Below, in pieces: positions 38,534 to 47,916 of a stretch of DNA of 64,000 nucleotides (positions within the stretch are counted from its first letter, which is position 1; each line of letters opens with the position of its first letter). The translations under genes were made by a program, and so were the position numbers. Source of the stretch: Chitinophaga sancti. Lineage in GTDB: Bacteria; Bacteroidota; Bacteroidia; Chitinophagales; Chitinophagaceae. The notes under the pieces are model-generated. The model had not been told where the DNA came from, searched no databases, and was given only the letters and a program-made list of their open reading frames with translations. The DNA is taken from contig NZ_CP139972.1 of the NCBI RefSeq assembly GCF_034424315.1, positions 2,170,001 through 2,234,000 of the forward strand, written 5' to 3'.

Positions 38534-39946
38534 TCAGTGGTTTGGGATAAAGTGAATCAGTTTTAAGGCGTAATCCATCGCCTTATCAGCAGGTATTTTT
38601 AGATCCGGATTAACACCATTCCAGTCATTTTTATCTGCTCCGATATTGTAGTAAAGCTTACTTGAAATAGTAAATACCAGTTGCGTATGTGGCAAATGAC
38701 TGGTAACAATATCACCATAGCTGACAATTAAGCCCCCAGTCTCCTCTCCTATTATTTTTCCCAGTTTATAATGTTTAATGCATTGGGCAAAATCGGCAGC
38801 TGATGAAAATGTATAGGAACTGGTAAGTACATATACATTACCGTCAAAACGAAAGGGTGTATTTTTAAGCGGAATATCTTCGTAAACTTCTGTATCCAAT
38901 AGCCCCTCTGATTTGTTCAGGAAAATGCTGTCTTCTTTGGTCAATATTTTGCCAATCCTGTGATCGAGTAATCTTTTTTTTAATAACCTGCTATGTTTTT
39001 CGATTACCTTGTCATATTGCCTGAAGGGTGTTTTTGCAAGATATTGTATAAACTCATCTCCGATATCGGAATCCCCGCCGCTGTTTTTCCTTATATCAAT
39101 AATTATGTTCTTTATTTCATTCTTTTTAATGACAGCAAAAGCGGAATCAATAAATACATTAAATCTGTCAAGGTCCTCGAAACTGCGAAAGTCGAAGAGA
39201 GCGGTTTTTATTTCAGGTAATAGTTTTAAGCTATAATAAACATTTTCAGGCGATGGGGTGTTGGATGCGGAATCATTATAATGTTTCAGGAGTTTTGAAA
39301 ATTCCTGTTGCGGTATCCCTTTTATTATAACATCTTTCTTTCTGTTATTATGCAAATAAGAGATCCTGTATGTGCCGTTTGTCTTATAAAGGGATTGTAA
39401 ATAGAAGTCAAAATAGTTGGCACCAAAGTCTGCTCTGAATGCGCGGGTTTCTCCTGTATTCAGATTAATGATATCATTTACGATTTTCCTGGCGGGTACA
39501 TTGTTGATACTAATAATTTCAGCACCGTCGGGAAGCTGTTTTGATAAAGGAAGAGAATATTGGCTTGAAATGATGTATGGTTTCGATGGAGATAATTTGA
39601 TTATATATGGAAGAACGGCGGGATTGCTTTGATTATATAAATGTATAGGTGGTTTGATGTCTGTATGACCATCTTCAAGTTTAGCTATTAAAGGTTGTAT
39701 CAACAGATAAAAATCTACGGTATTCAGTGGATACTTTAATTGTTTTTTCAATACACGCACATCGCTGTAAAAATCTGTTTTGGAATATTTGTAATAGGGA
39801 TTAATATGAGTGTCTTCAATGGACTTGACCAGTGTATCTATATCATCCCTCATCTCTGACAGATTAAAAGTGTTCAGGGATTGACTTATAATAAAATTGT
39901 TTATGGAGAAGAACAGGAATAGAGTAATCGAGATTGTCTTATTCAT
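38534..39946 (-). CDS. secreted S41-family (C-terminal processing) peptidase
   Basis: 470 residues with an N-terminal export signal (ISITLFLFFSINNFIIS). It has the S41 arrangement: N-terminal helical part with DGHTDI, a degenerate PDZ-like part (LPDGAEIISINNVPARKIV), and the catalytic domain with DIRKNSGGDS, the nucleophile region SSYTFSSAADFAQ and GEETGG. It would cut proteins or peptides in the periplasm or outside. AT-rich like the rest of the region; it lies at the left edge of the peptide locus on the opposite strand, so a role in that pathway is possible but not shown. Confidence 0.85.
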   Translation of the reverse strand: MNKTISITLFLFFSINNFIISQSLNTFNLSEMRDDIDTLVKSIEDTHINPYYKYSKTDFYSDVRVLKKQLKYPLNTVDFYLLIQPLIAKLEDGHTDIKPPIHLYNQSNPAVLPYIIKLSPSKPYIISSQYSLPLSKQLPDGAEIISINNVPARKIVNDIINLNTGETRAFRADFGANYFDFYLQSLYKTNGTYRISYLHNNRKKDVIIKGIPQQEFSKLLKHYNDSASNTPSPENVYYSLKLLPEIKTALFDFRSFEDLDRFNVFIDSAFAVIKKNEIKNIIIDIRKNSGGDSDIGDEFIQYLAKTPFRQYDKVIEKHSRLLKKRLLDHRIGKILTKEDSIFLNKSEGLLDTEVYEDIPLKNTPFRFDGNVYVLTSSYTFSSAADFAQCIKHYKLGKIIGEETGGLIVSYGDIVTSHLPHTQLVFTISSKLYYNIGADKNDWNGVNPDLKIPADKAMDYALKLIHFIPNH

Positions 39947-40410
39947 TTGTGATTTCTTTTAAAATGCAGCTGTTTGCTTCCTGGCACATAAGCCGGCATA
40001 TTTTTGATCAGCCATTACCAGGAAGCAGGCAATATAAAGGTGCAAAAAAAATAAAAAAAATCACTTTCATATTGTTTATTTCAATTTTCTTCTTTATTTT
40101 CATCATCCGAACAGATTAGTTAATTATTTTAATAGACCCAAACGAATAATTCATTAAGCCCAACATTGAAAATGTTTGTTGAAGTTGTTATCCAAATTAG
40201 TACGGGCACTCGTTCTTGACCTGTATGTTTTAATAAGTGACCCATTTCTGTACTACTCAGTTATTCAAATAAAAAAGTAATCAATATAACCATAGTAATT
40301 TTTTCGTTCCATTAGCGATTACATTACTCTCGTTAATATTCCAGGTACCCGGAACAATAATAGAATTGTCCATTCCGCAAGCAAACTTGCAGGGAGAAAA
40401 TCTTCTTATT
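39947..40410. other. AT-rich intergenic region with a 9-bp inverted repeat
   Basis: No gene is seen in these 460 bases between divergent genes. GCTTCCTGG (39976-39984) is repeated inverted at 40018-40026, followed by an A-rich run. The promoters of both flanking genes must lie here, but I cannot place TAnnTTTG elements with confidence. Confidence 0.4.
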
Positions 40411-40998
40411 ATGGAATTTAAGATCGATGAAAGAGGTTCATGGATAAGCGACTCACTCGAAGGGCATTGTTTTGATCCTTCATTATGCCGGGCTATCGGT
40501 TCTGTTCTGAAGCATGAAGGAGCAAAAACGATTGTGGATCTTGGCTGTGGGCCCGGATGGTATGTAAGAGGGCTCTCTGATCTGGGATTTGATGCCTGTG
40601 GATATGATGGTAATCCCTATACAGCGTCCATTTCTGCTGATATAGTGGAAAACGGAAGATGTAAGACACTTGAATTAACAGTTCCGTTTGATCTTCAGGT
40701 TAAATATGATTATGTTTTAAGTTTAGAGGTAGGCGAGCATATACCAATTCAGTTCGAAGATCTGTTTATCGGGAACTTACTTCGTCATTGCAAAAAAGGA
40801 CTGATTATCAGTTGGGGTATAGTGGGTCAAAACGGTACCGGACATGTTAATTGCAGAGATAATGATTATATCATTGATAAGATGACATCTAACGGTGCTG
40901 TATTGAACTATACTGCCAGTAATTACCTCAGGGACAAGGCATCTTTATCGTGGTTTTTTAACTCAATAATGGTTTTTAACCTTTCTCCGAAAGATTGA
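40411..40998 (+). CDS. class I SAM-dependent methyltransferase
   Basis: 195 residues from the ATG at 40411; a TTG at 40366 in frame is less likely. SAM-binding motif I is IVDLGCGPGWYVRGL, followed by the acidic motif II CGYDGNP and YDYVLSLEVGEHIP as motif IV. The length is that of small Methyltransf_11/25-type enzymes. The target is not readable. It precedes the outer-membrane barrel gene by 26 bases and may belong to the peptide locus, where it could methylate the peptide or a sugar. Confidence 0.82.
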   Translation: MEFKIDERGSWISDSLEGHCFDPSLCRAIGSVLKHEGAKTIVDLGCGPGWYVRGLSDLGFDACGYDGNPYTASISADIVENGRCKTLELTVPFDLQVKYDYVLSLEVGEHIPIQFEDLFIGNLLRHCKKGLIISWGIVGQNGTGHVNCRDNDYIIDKMTSNGAVLNYTASNYLRDKASLSWFFNSIMVFNLSPKD

Positions 40999-41024
40999 AA
41001 GTTCTTTCATCTCATAAAAGAAAA

Positions 41025-43445
41025 ATGAAAAATCCATTAAGTGTTCTCCTGTTCTGTTTTGGAAAATTCCTATTTCTCTCTTCATTGCAAAGTTTGGGGC
41101 AGGATAGAATTTCCGGACAGGTTATCAATAAAAGCAATAAAAGTATACAGGATGTGTCGGTCATTTTATTCAGCAAAACAGACGGACATGTGCTAAAAAC
41201 TTCGATAACGAATGCTGATGGTTATTTTGAAATCAGCTCAGATCATTTACTGAATAACGATTTAAAATTTACTCATTTAAATTATGATGAACGTATCATT
41301 CATCTTGATACCGAAGCCCTGAAAAATGGTATAATCACTGTATTATTGGATGAGGCTTCACGCCGCAACCTAAAGGAAGTTCAGGTTACAACGAGAAAAC
41401 AGCTGATTGAGCGGAAAATTGACCGCACTATTTTTAACGTGGAGAATAGTATAGCTGTTATAGGAGGAGACGCGATGGATGCCTTGAGTAAAGCTCCAGG
41501 CGTAAGGGTAGGAAGCAATAATTCAATCAGTATAATCGGTAAAAACACGATAAAAGTACTAATAAATGACAAGTTGATACGATTATCTGGTGATGATCTG
41601 GTCAATTATCTGAAATCAATTCCGGCGGCAGACCTCAGCAGAATAGAAGTCATTACAAATCCACCTTCGAAATATGACGCTGAGGGAAATTCCGGCCTAA
41701 TCAACATAGTTACCAGAAAGGTAAAGCGTGAGGGGTTTTATGGAAATGTGAGAATGAATTTCATTAAGACGGTATATCAATCTGAAAACGGGGGAGTGTC
41801 ATTTTCATATGTCAAGGATAGAATGACGTTAACCGGAGGCATAAATGGTAATCATAACAGGACGTATTCCACCAATACAAAACGGACTTTTTACCCGGAA
41901 CAATTATGGGATGAGTCGGCAAACAAAATAAGAAAGAACAGGAGTATTTCAGGATCGATAGGTCTTGATTATAAAATCAATAGCAAACAGCTGATCGGGT
42001 TTCAATATAATGCTTCATTCCCAGGAAATGATGATAAAGCATCCTCTCTGACAACTGTTGGGTCGCATGAAAAACTAAAACCCGATTCTTTAATTACAAC
42101 TAATTCTTTGACGTCATCAAGAATACAAAACCATAGTTTTAATATTCATCACGAAATCGAAATCGATACTGCAGGAAAAGGTGTTTTTACTGATGCTGAC
42201 TACTTTTATTATACGAAAGGATCCAATGGGATATATAGTAGTTATACACAGAATGATGCAATGTCTGATCCGGCTCATATGTCAGGAGCATTGAATCAAA
42301 CGCCACAGAAAATAAAATTAATGTCGGCACAGACCGAATTCAGATACCCTGTCAGAAATTATAAACTTTCGTGGGGAGCTAAGATTTCTATGATCAGGAA
42401 TAACAGCAATTCGAATTTCTACATTGAAAATGCAGACACATTGTTGCTGGACACTTCAAGGACATTTAAATTCCGCTATAAGGAGAATACAGAGGCACTT
42501 TTTTTCAGCGGGAACAGAAGTTTCGGAAAGTTAGAAGTACAATTAGGTTTAAGGGCAGAGTATACACAGATCAATGGAGTGTCTGAAACTTACAATCAGG
42601 AAAACGAAGCGTTCTATCTGAAGATCTTCCCAACTGCGTATTTCCTATATAGGTTTGATGATGAACAATCATTATCTCTCACCTATGGAAGGCGGATAAG
42701 CAGGCCCGAATATTCAAGGTTAAATCCTTTCAGATATTATTCAAGTCCTTACTCTTATTCGGAGGGTAATCCATACTTACTTCCCTCTTACAGCAATAAC
42801 TTTGAAATCTCACATAATTATAAAGACTTAGTAACGTCGCAGGGGTTTGTAAGCATACTTTACAATGGTTTTGATCAGATCGGAATTCCGGATAAGAATA
42901 CTAACATCATAGGAATTGTGCAACGTAATTTTCTTAAAGTTACCAGTTGCGGTATTAATGAAACAATAAATACTACCTATTCCAGCTGGTTGGAGAGTTA
43001 CCATGAAATATCGGTATATTATAACAGTGCGGTTTCGTCCAATATCAATACCCCTAAAAAAGTTGATGGCTGGGGGGCGTATTTATCTACGAGTAACACA
43101 ATAACATTCAATAAAAAGAAAACCATTTTGGGAAGTGCCGATTTCTGGTTCCAATTTCCGGAGATAAGTGGGGTAGATAAAGTAGAAAGCTATTATAGTT
43201 TGGATTTGGGACTAAAACTATTACTTCTTCACAAGAAATTGACTGTAATTATTAATGGAACTGATTTGCTTAAGACAAACAAAGTATATTTTGGTAGCAT
43301 TACAAATTCCATTGTACAAAATTATGGAGGCTATTCCGGCGCCAGGTCTGTTAGACTATCTTTTTCTTATAAGTTTGGTGCCGCTATAAAATCACAGCGG
43401 AAGAAAAATTCTGTTAGTAACGATAGTGAAAAGAAACGGATATAA
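41025..43445 (+). CDS. outer membrane beta-barrel (TonB-receptor-like) protein
   Basis: About 806 residues from the ATG at 41025 (signal peptide with LSVLLFCFGKFLFLSSLQSLGQ). Residues 30-115 form a carboxypeptidase-like regulatory domain (ISGQVINKSNKSIQDVSVIL). A plug-like domain follows (VLINDKLIRLSGDDLVNYLK, SRIEVITNPPSKYDAEGNSG), then a long barrel ending near SVRLSFSYKFGA. This is the OMP_b-brl_3 type of Bacteroidota barrel, which has no SusD partner. Such receptors are often encoded beside secreted-peptide loci; here it could export or re-import the product, which is inference. AT-rich. Confidence 0.88.
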   Translation: MKNPLSVLLFCFGKFLFLSSLQSLGQDRISGQVINKSNKSIQDVSVILFSKTDGHVLKTSITNADGYFEISSDHLLNNDLKFTHLNYDERIIHLDTEALKNGIITVLLDEASRRNLKEVQVTTRKQLIERKIDRTIFNVENSIAVIGGDAMDALSKAPGVRVGSNNSISIIGKNTIKVLINDKLIRLSGDDLVNYLKSIPAADLSRIEVITNPPSKYDAEGNSGLINIVTRKVKREGFYGNVRMNFIKTVYQSENGGVSFSYVKDRMTLTGGINGNHNRTYSTNTKRTFYPEQLWDESANKIRKNRSISGSIGLDYKINSKQLIGFQYNASFPGNDDKASSLTTVGSHEKLKPDSLITTNSLTSSRIQNHSFNIHHEIEIDTAGKGVFTDADYFYYTKGSNGIYSSYTQNDAMSDPAHMSGALNQTPQKIKLMSAQTEFRYPVRNYKLSWGAKISMIRNNSNSNFYIENADTLLLDTSRTFKFRYKENTEALFFSGNRSFGKLEVQLGLRAEYTQINGVSETYNQENEAFYLKIFPTAYFLYRFDDEQSLSLTYGRRISRPEYSRLNPFRYYSSPYSYSEGNPYLLPSYSNNFEISHNYKDLVTSQGFVSILYNGFDQIGIPDKNTNIIGIVQRNFLKVTSCGINETINTTYSSWLESYHEISVYYNSAVSSNINTPKKVDGWGAYLSTSNTITFNKKKTILGSADFWFQFPEISGVDKVESYYSLDLGLKLLLLHKKLTVIINGTDLLKTNKVYFGSITNSIVQNYGGYSGARSVRLSFSYKFGAAIKSQRKKNSVSNDSEKKRI

Positions 43446-43601
43446 TCATACTATAAGAAATTGTAGTAACGTATTGCGATTGGCCATAAGCATTCGTTTA
43501 TTACACTATGCGACTATATCGCATTAAAAAAAATAGCGTTGAAATGACTTAACAACGAGATCAAGTAAGTCGAATTGTTTCCAATCCAATTTCTTTGTAA
43601 C

Positions 43602-43775
43602 ATGAAAAACAAAAATTTGCAGGATCTGCTTGATAAGGTAATCCAGGAAGAAAAGAATGAAATTAACTCTTTAGACGATTATTCGTCCCACCTTATTAAA
43701 GGCGGATATGATGAACTATCCTTAGATGACGATGGATGTTCAAAGCTGAAAGGATGTTCAAAAATTAAGAATTAA
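43602..43775 (+). CDS. GG-leader RiPP precursor peptide
   Basis: 57 residues from the ATG at 43602. An acidic, helical leader (residues 1-35) ends in the double-glycine motif IKGG at 32-35, as cut by C39 peptidases. The predicted core has 22 residues (36-57): YDELSLDDD, then two imperfect hexamers GCSKLK and GCSKIK, then Asn. Cys46 and Cys52 are the only cysteines. The leader form recalls the GG-type natural product precursors of Bacteroidota. The next genes are a radical SAM/SPASM enzyme and a C39 exporter, so this is very probably their substrate. Thioether, disulfide or S-glycosyl links at the Cys residues are all possible. Confidence 0.85.
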   Translation: MKNKNLQDLLDKVIQEEKNEINSLDDYSSHLIKGGYDELSLDDDGCSKLKGCSKIKN

Positions 43776-43782
43776 TCCAATT

Positions 43783-43809
43783 GATCAGGTAGCGTCATGC
43801 TGCCTGATC
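43783..43809 (+). terminator. intercistronic hairpin between precursor and maturase
   Basis: 11-bp stem (GATCAGGTAGC with GCTGCCTGATC, one G-U pair) and a 5-base loop, 8 bases after the precursor stop and 28 bases before the maturase ATG. A T-run follows only after 20 bases. It probably acts as a partial terminator or mRNA stabiliser so that more precursor than enzyme is made. Confidence 0.6.
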
Positions 43810-43836
43810 TTACGACTAATCTTCATATTTTTTTAT

Positions 43837-45192
43837 ATGGTTACTGATTATAAAAAATCATTTTACCTGGTGTCTTCTAATTCTCTGAAATTTGATAATG
43901 ATTACTCCGAAAGGCTGATCTTCTCGACCAGGACAAGTTCGCTTTTGTTGATACGTGAAGATCATTATCAGGAATTCAATGAGGAAAGGTTTGGAGAAAT
44001 TCCTGAACAGGTTTTAGATGAGTTGATTAAGATCCAGGCCGTTGTGCCAAAGGAACAGGATGAATTGGATTATGTAATATCGGCGAATAATGCTGCTATT
44101 GAAGGAAATGAAACGCTGGATATTGTAATTCAGCCAGGAGCTTCCTGTCAGCTCGGTTGTCATTATTGCGGACAGCAGCATACCAGTAAGTATATGGATA
44201 AAAATCTGCAGGAGAAGGTAGTTAACAGAATACGGTTAAAGATTGAAGCATCCGGATGTAAACAGTTAAATGTAACATGGTATGGGGCCGAACCTCTAAT
44301 GGCAGTCAATCATGTTTATGAAATGAGTGAAGCGCTGTTACTTGTCTGCAAAGAATATAATATCAGTTATACAGCAAGCATGGTGACAAACGGATTGAGT
44401 TTAAAACACAACATTTTCTTAAATCTTATTCAGAAATACCAGATTAAAACCTTTCAGATAACGTTGGACGGGATTGCAGCTTATCATGATTTGAACAGGT
44501 ATACGAAGAAGGAAAAAGGACCAACATTTTCTATCATCTTCAATAATATTCTTGCTATTGTGAATGCACCCGGATTTAAGGAGCTGGATGCAAATATTGT
44601 GATAAGATGCAATGTGGATACAAATAACGTTGATGGACTTAATGAATTTATTGATCTGCTGGCAGAGCATAAATTGCAAAAGAAAATTAGTTTTTACCTT
44701 GTTCCTATTCATAACTGGGGTGATAATGGTATTGAAAATAGCAAGGGTGTGGTAAAAGACAATTTTTCAGTTGCAGAGATTGACTGGATGATGAAACTTC
44801 TACAACTTGGGTTTGACGTAGAAATATTGCCGGAAAGGACAAAGATTGTTTGTAGTGCGGTGAAGAAACATTCTGAGGTATATGATGCGTATGGAACTGT
44901 TTCTACATGCTGGGAGGTACCCTATACCCCATTGTATAACCAGACGAAGTTTGAAATTGGACATCTGAATGTACCGTTTGAAGAAGATGTAAGTAAGACC
45001 CCAATGAGGAACTGGAATAATGATGTAAAGAACAGCGATGATTCTACCTGTATGAAATGCAATTTATTACCAGTGTGTGGGGGTAGCTGCCCTATACATT
45101 GGTTAAGCGGAACACCAGCTTGTCCTTCCTTTAAGTTTAATATGCAGGATCGCCTCGTATTACAATATCTCAGGAGTAAAAAAGTAATCTAA
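43837..45192 (+). CDS. radical SAM/SPASM peptide maturase
   Basis: 451 residues. The radical SAM cluster motif is Cys104-x3-Cys108-x2-Cys111 in SCQLGCHYCGQQH; WYGAEPL is the GGEP-like SAM motif. The C-terminal SPASM region carries Cys405, Cys408, Cys414, Cys418 and Cys429 (CMKCNLLPVCGGSCP), for one or two auxiliary Fe-S clusters. The N-terminal 90 residues may be the leader-peptide-binding part. Such enzymes make thioether, ether or C-C crosslinks, or epimerise residues, in ribosomal peptides. It is encoded 61 bases after the precursor and 13 bases before the exporter; its reaction on the two-Cys core is unknown. Confidence 0.92.
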   Translation: MVTDYKKSFYLVSSNSLKFDNDYSERLIFSTRTSSLLLIREDHYQEFNEERFGEIPEQVLDELIKIQAVVPKEQDELDYVISANNAAIEGNETLDIVIQPGASCQLGCHYCGQQHTSKYMDKNLQEKVVNRIRLKIEASGCKQLNVTWYGAEPLMAVNHVYEMSEALLLVCKEYNISYTASMVTNGLSLKHNIFLNLIQKYQIKTFQITLDGIAAYHDLNRYTKKEKGPTFSIIFNNILAIVNAPGFKELDANIVIRCNVDTNNVDGLNEFIDLLAEHKLQKKISFYLVPIHNWGDNGIENSKGVVKDNFSVAEIDWMMKLLQLGFDVEILPERTKIVCSAVKKHSEVYDAYGTVSTCWEVPYTPLYNQTKFEIGHLNVPFEEDVSKTPMRNWNNDVKNSDDSTCMKCNLLPVCGGSCPIHWLSGTPACPSFKFNMQDRLVLQYLRSKKVI

Positions 45193-45205
45193 TAAATTTT
45201 CCCCT

Positions 45206-47437
45206 TTGTTTATAAGCAAAAAAAGAACGGCTTTTTATCGGCAGTATGACGCAATGGATTGTGGTTCTACTTGTTTGAAAATGATAGCCAGCCATTATGG
45301 TAAAGAATATCCGCTGGATTTCTTAAGGGAAATTTCGTTTATAGGCAGAGAAGGTGTCAGTTTATTAAACTTAAGTTATGCTGCAGAAAAAATCGGCTTT
45401 AAATCGCTCAGAGCAAAGCTGACCATTAATGCCTTAATAAAAGACTGTCCCCTACCCTGTATATTACATTGGAATCAGAACCATTTTGTTGTTCTTTATT
45501 CTGTAAGAAAGTCACTCAATGGGAAGGTCAAATCTTTCAAAATAGGCGATCCAGCACATGGAATGTTGACGGTTGACAAAGAAGAGTTTTGTCGCCGGTG
45601 GCTGACTACAGCTCATAATGAAGGAGTGGCTTTATTGTTGGATACTACTCCCGAGTTTTATAAAAGGAACGATGAGAATAAAAGCCGGAAGAGTGCATCC
45701 GATTACATTTACAGATATTTAAAACCTCATTACAGGTATATATTTCAGTTCCTGGTTGGCATGCTTGCATCCAGTGGTATTTCATTAATGTTCCCTTTTT
45801 TGACACAAGCGCTTATTGATCATGGGGTGGGTGATAAGAATATCAAATATGTATATTTAATACTTTTCTCGCAACTTTTTCTTTTTTTTGGCATGTTTGC
45901 CATCCAGATGGTACAAAGCTGGTTAATGCTTCATATTAATATCCGGATCAGTCTTAATATTATTTCTGATTTTTTGATTAAGTTATTAAACCTGCCGATA
46001 AAATATTTTGATACAAAAACGGTCGGAGATATTTCCCAAAGACTTAACGACCATCACAGGATCGAGGATTTTTTAACAGGGGTAACCCTTAACACCGTCC
46101 TGTCAATAATAAATATTGTTGTCTATTCTGTTGTGCTAATGTTTTATAGCACTTCCATAATAATTATTTTCTGGGGCTTTACACTACTTGCACTGGGTTG
46201 GATCTTTATTTTTCAGAAGAAACGTAAGAATATAGATTATAAGCGTTTCCGACTGAACAAAGATAACCAGGATAAGCTTACGGAGTTAATATACGGAATG
46301 CAGGAAATTAAGTTATATGGTGCAGAAAGATCTAAAAGATGGGAATGGGAGCATCTTCAGATAAAGTCTTTCAAACTGAATATGAAAAGTCTGACTATTG
46401 AACAATATCAGAAATTCGGATATGTATTCCTCACGCAGATAAAAAATATCATTATCACATTTATTGCTGCAGGAGCAGTTATACAGGGAGAATTATCACT
46501 TGGTATGTTGTTGAGCATCTCATATATAATTGGCCAGACTAACGGTCCGATTGAGCAGCTTGTTGCCTTTATAAAGTCTGCGCAGGATGCCTCTTTAAGT
46601 ATTAATCGTATGAATGAGATCCACGCGCAAAAAAATGAAGTTGCAGAAAATATTGATAATGGTGGAGAGAATAGCGCCAGGGAAACTGATTATTCACAGC
46701 AGGATATTGAAGTAGCGAATGTTTCCTTTCAGTATGAAGGCCCCAAATCGCCTATGATATTGAAAAACATTAACCTGATAATCCGTCAGGGCAGTATTAC
46801 CGCAATAGTGGGCGCCAGTGGCAGTGGAAAGACCACACTTATGAAATTATTATTGGGATACTACACACCCTCGAATGGAAAAATTTATGTGGGCAATGTG
46901 GAGTTAAAAAACATTGAACCAGCTGAATGGAGAAACCGGTGTGGTACTATCATGCAAGAAGGATATATATTTTCGGACACGATTGCCAGGAATATTGCAT
47001 TGGGAAGAGATGATATCGATCATGAAAGAATGAGGATGGCTGTACACACCGCTAATATAGAGGAGTTTATTAAAGGAAAACCTTTGGGTTATACTACAAA
47101 AATAGGAAATAATGGTGTAGGGGTCAGTGGAGGGCAAAAGCAAAGGATCTTTATAGCCAGGGCTGTTTATAAAAACCCTGCATATATTTTTCTCGACGAA
47201 GCCACTAGTAGTCTGGATGCAAATAATGAAAAGGAAATTATGGAGAAACTCGATGTGTTCTTTGAAGATAAAACGGTAGTAATTATCGCACATAGGCTTA
47301 GTACTGTAAAGAATGCAGATCAGATCATTGTCTTGGACAATGGAGAAATAGTGGAAAGGGGAAATCACAGGGAGTTGATTCGAATGAAAGGAGTTTATTT
47401 CAAACTAATAAGAAATCAACTTGAATTAGGAGAATAA
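45206..47437 (+). CDS. peptidase-containing ABC exporter (C39 type)
   Basis: 743 residues, TTG start at 45206 (no ATG is available before the catalytic site). Residues 1-130 are a C39 peptidase: Gln13, catalytic Cys19 (AMDCGSTCL), His93 (QNHFVVLY) and Asp115 (GDPAHG). A six-helix membrane domain spans about 165-450. The ATPase domain has Walker A GASGSGKTT, signature GVSGGQKQR, Walker B IFLDEAT and the H-loop His in IAHRLS. It should cut the precursor after GG and export the core through the inner membrane. Its stop is directly against the next ATG. Confidence 0.95.
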   Translation: MFISKKRTAFYRQYDAMDCGSTCLKMIASHYGKEYPLDFLREISFIGREGVSLLNLSYAAEKIGFKSLRAKLTINALIKDCPLPCILHWNQNHFVVLYSVRKSLNGKVKSFKIGDPAHGMLTVDKEEFCRRWLTTAHNEGVALLLDTTPEFYKRNDENKSRKSASDYIYRYLKPHYRYIFQFLVGMLASSGISLMFPFLTQALIDHGVGDKNIKYVYLILFSQLFLFFGMFAIQMVQSWLMLHINIRISLNIISDFLIKLLNLPIKYFDTKTVGDISQRLNDHHRIEDFLTGVTLNTVLSIINIVVYSVVLMFYSTSIIIIFWGFTLLALGWIFIFQKKRKNIDYKRFRLNKDNQDKLTELIYGMQEIKLYGAERSKRWEWEHLQIKSFKLNMKSLTIEQYQKFGYVFLTQIKNIIITFIAAGAVIQGELSLGMLLSISYIIGQTNGPIEQLVAFIKSAQDASLSINRMNEIHAQKNEVAENIDNGGENSARETDYSQQDIEVANVSFQYEGPKSPMILKNINLIIRQGSITAIVGASGSGKTTLMKLLLGYYTPSNGKIYVGNVELKNIEPAEWRNRCGTIMQEGYIFSDTIARNIALGRDDIDHERMRMAVHTANIEEFIKGKPLGYTTKIGNNGVGVSGGQKQRIFIARAVYKNPAYIFLDEATSSLDANNEKEIMEKLDVFFEDKTVVIIAHRLSTVKNADQIIVLDNGEIVERGNHRELIRMKGVYFKLIRNQLELGE

Positions 47438-47916
47438 TGCCAGTAAAGGATATATACGAGCAACGCAGTATGGAAGTGCAGTCGGTCCTTAATCGTCCGC
47501 CAGGGAAAATCATTGTCTGGGGAAATCTTGTTTTGGTGACTGTCATCGGGCTCTTTCTTTATTTATCAGATTTGATTAAAATCCAGAAACGTTATTCAGG
47601 TACTTATAGTGTGGAAAATCAACGTGTAAACCCTGATTCTATAATTATGTTATCAACGGATTTGCCCCATGATATATTTTTAAAAGAGAAACTTCCTCTG
47701 AAGGCCAGACTATCTGTCATAGGGGCCCCGGATGACACTGTTACATGCAATATTGTTTCGTTCAAAACAGTAAAAGGCAAGGTATACCTATATGTACGCT
47801 TTTTTAATATTGGGGAAGAAAATGCAGGGCAAATAGTCGTCGAGGCAGACAGTGAAACTTTGCTTACAAATATATATAATGGAATAGTTAAAAACAGCAT
47901 AAAAAGACCACTATGA
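47437..47916 (+). CDS. short HlyD-like membrane adaptor
   Basis: 159 residues. The N-terminus, EVQSVLNRPPGKIIVWGNLV, followed by one membrane helix, is that of Bacteroidota HlyD-family secretion proteins. The expected 200-residue coiled-coil hairpin is absent; after a short stretch comes a beta-rich end (LPLKARLSVIGAPDD, KGKVYLYVRFF) like the adaptor's C-terminal barrel. It starts at the last base of the exporter stop and overlaps the next gene by ATGA, so it is fully embedded in the operon. It is probably a reduced partner of the exporter; no TolC-like gene is seen nearby. Confidence 0.7.
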   Translation: MPVKDIYEQRSMEVQSVLNRPPGKIIVWGNLVLVTVIGLFLYLSDLIKIQKRYSGTYSVENQRVNPDSIIMLSTDLPHDIFLKEKLPLKARLSVIGAPDDTVTCNIVSFKTVKGKVYLYVRFFNIGEENAGQIVVEADSETLLTNIYNGIVKNSIKRPL

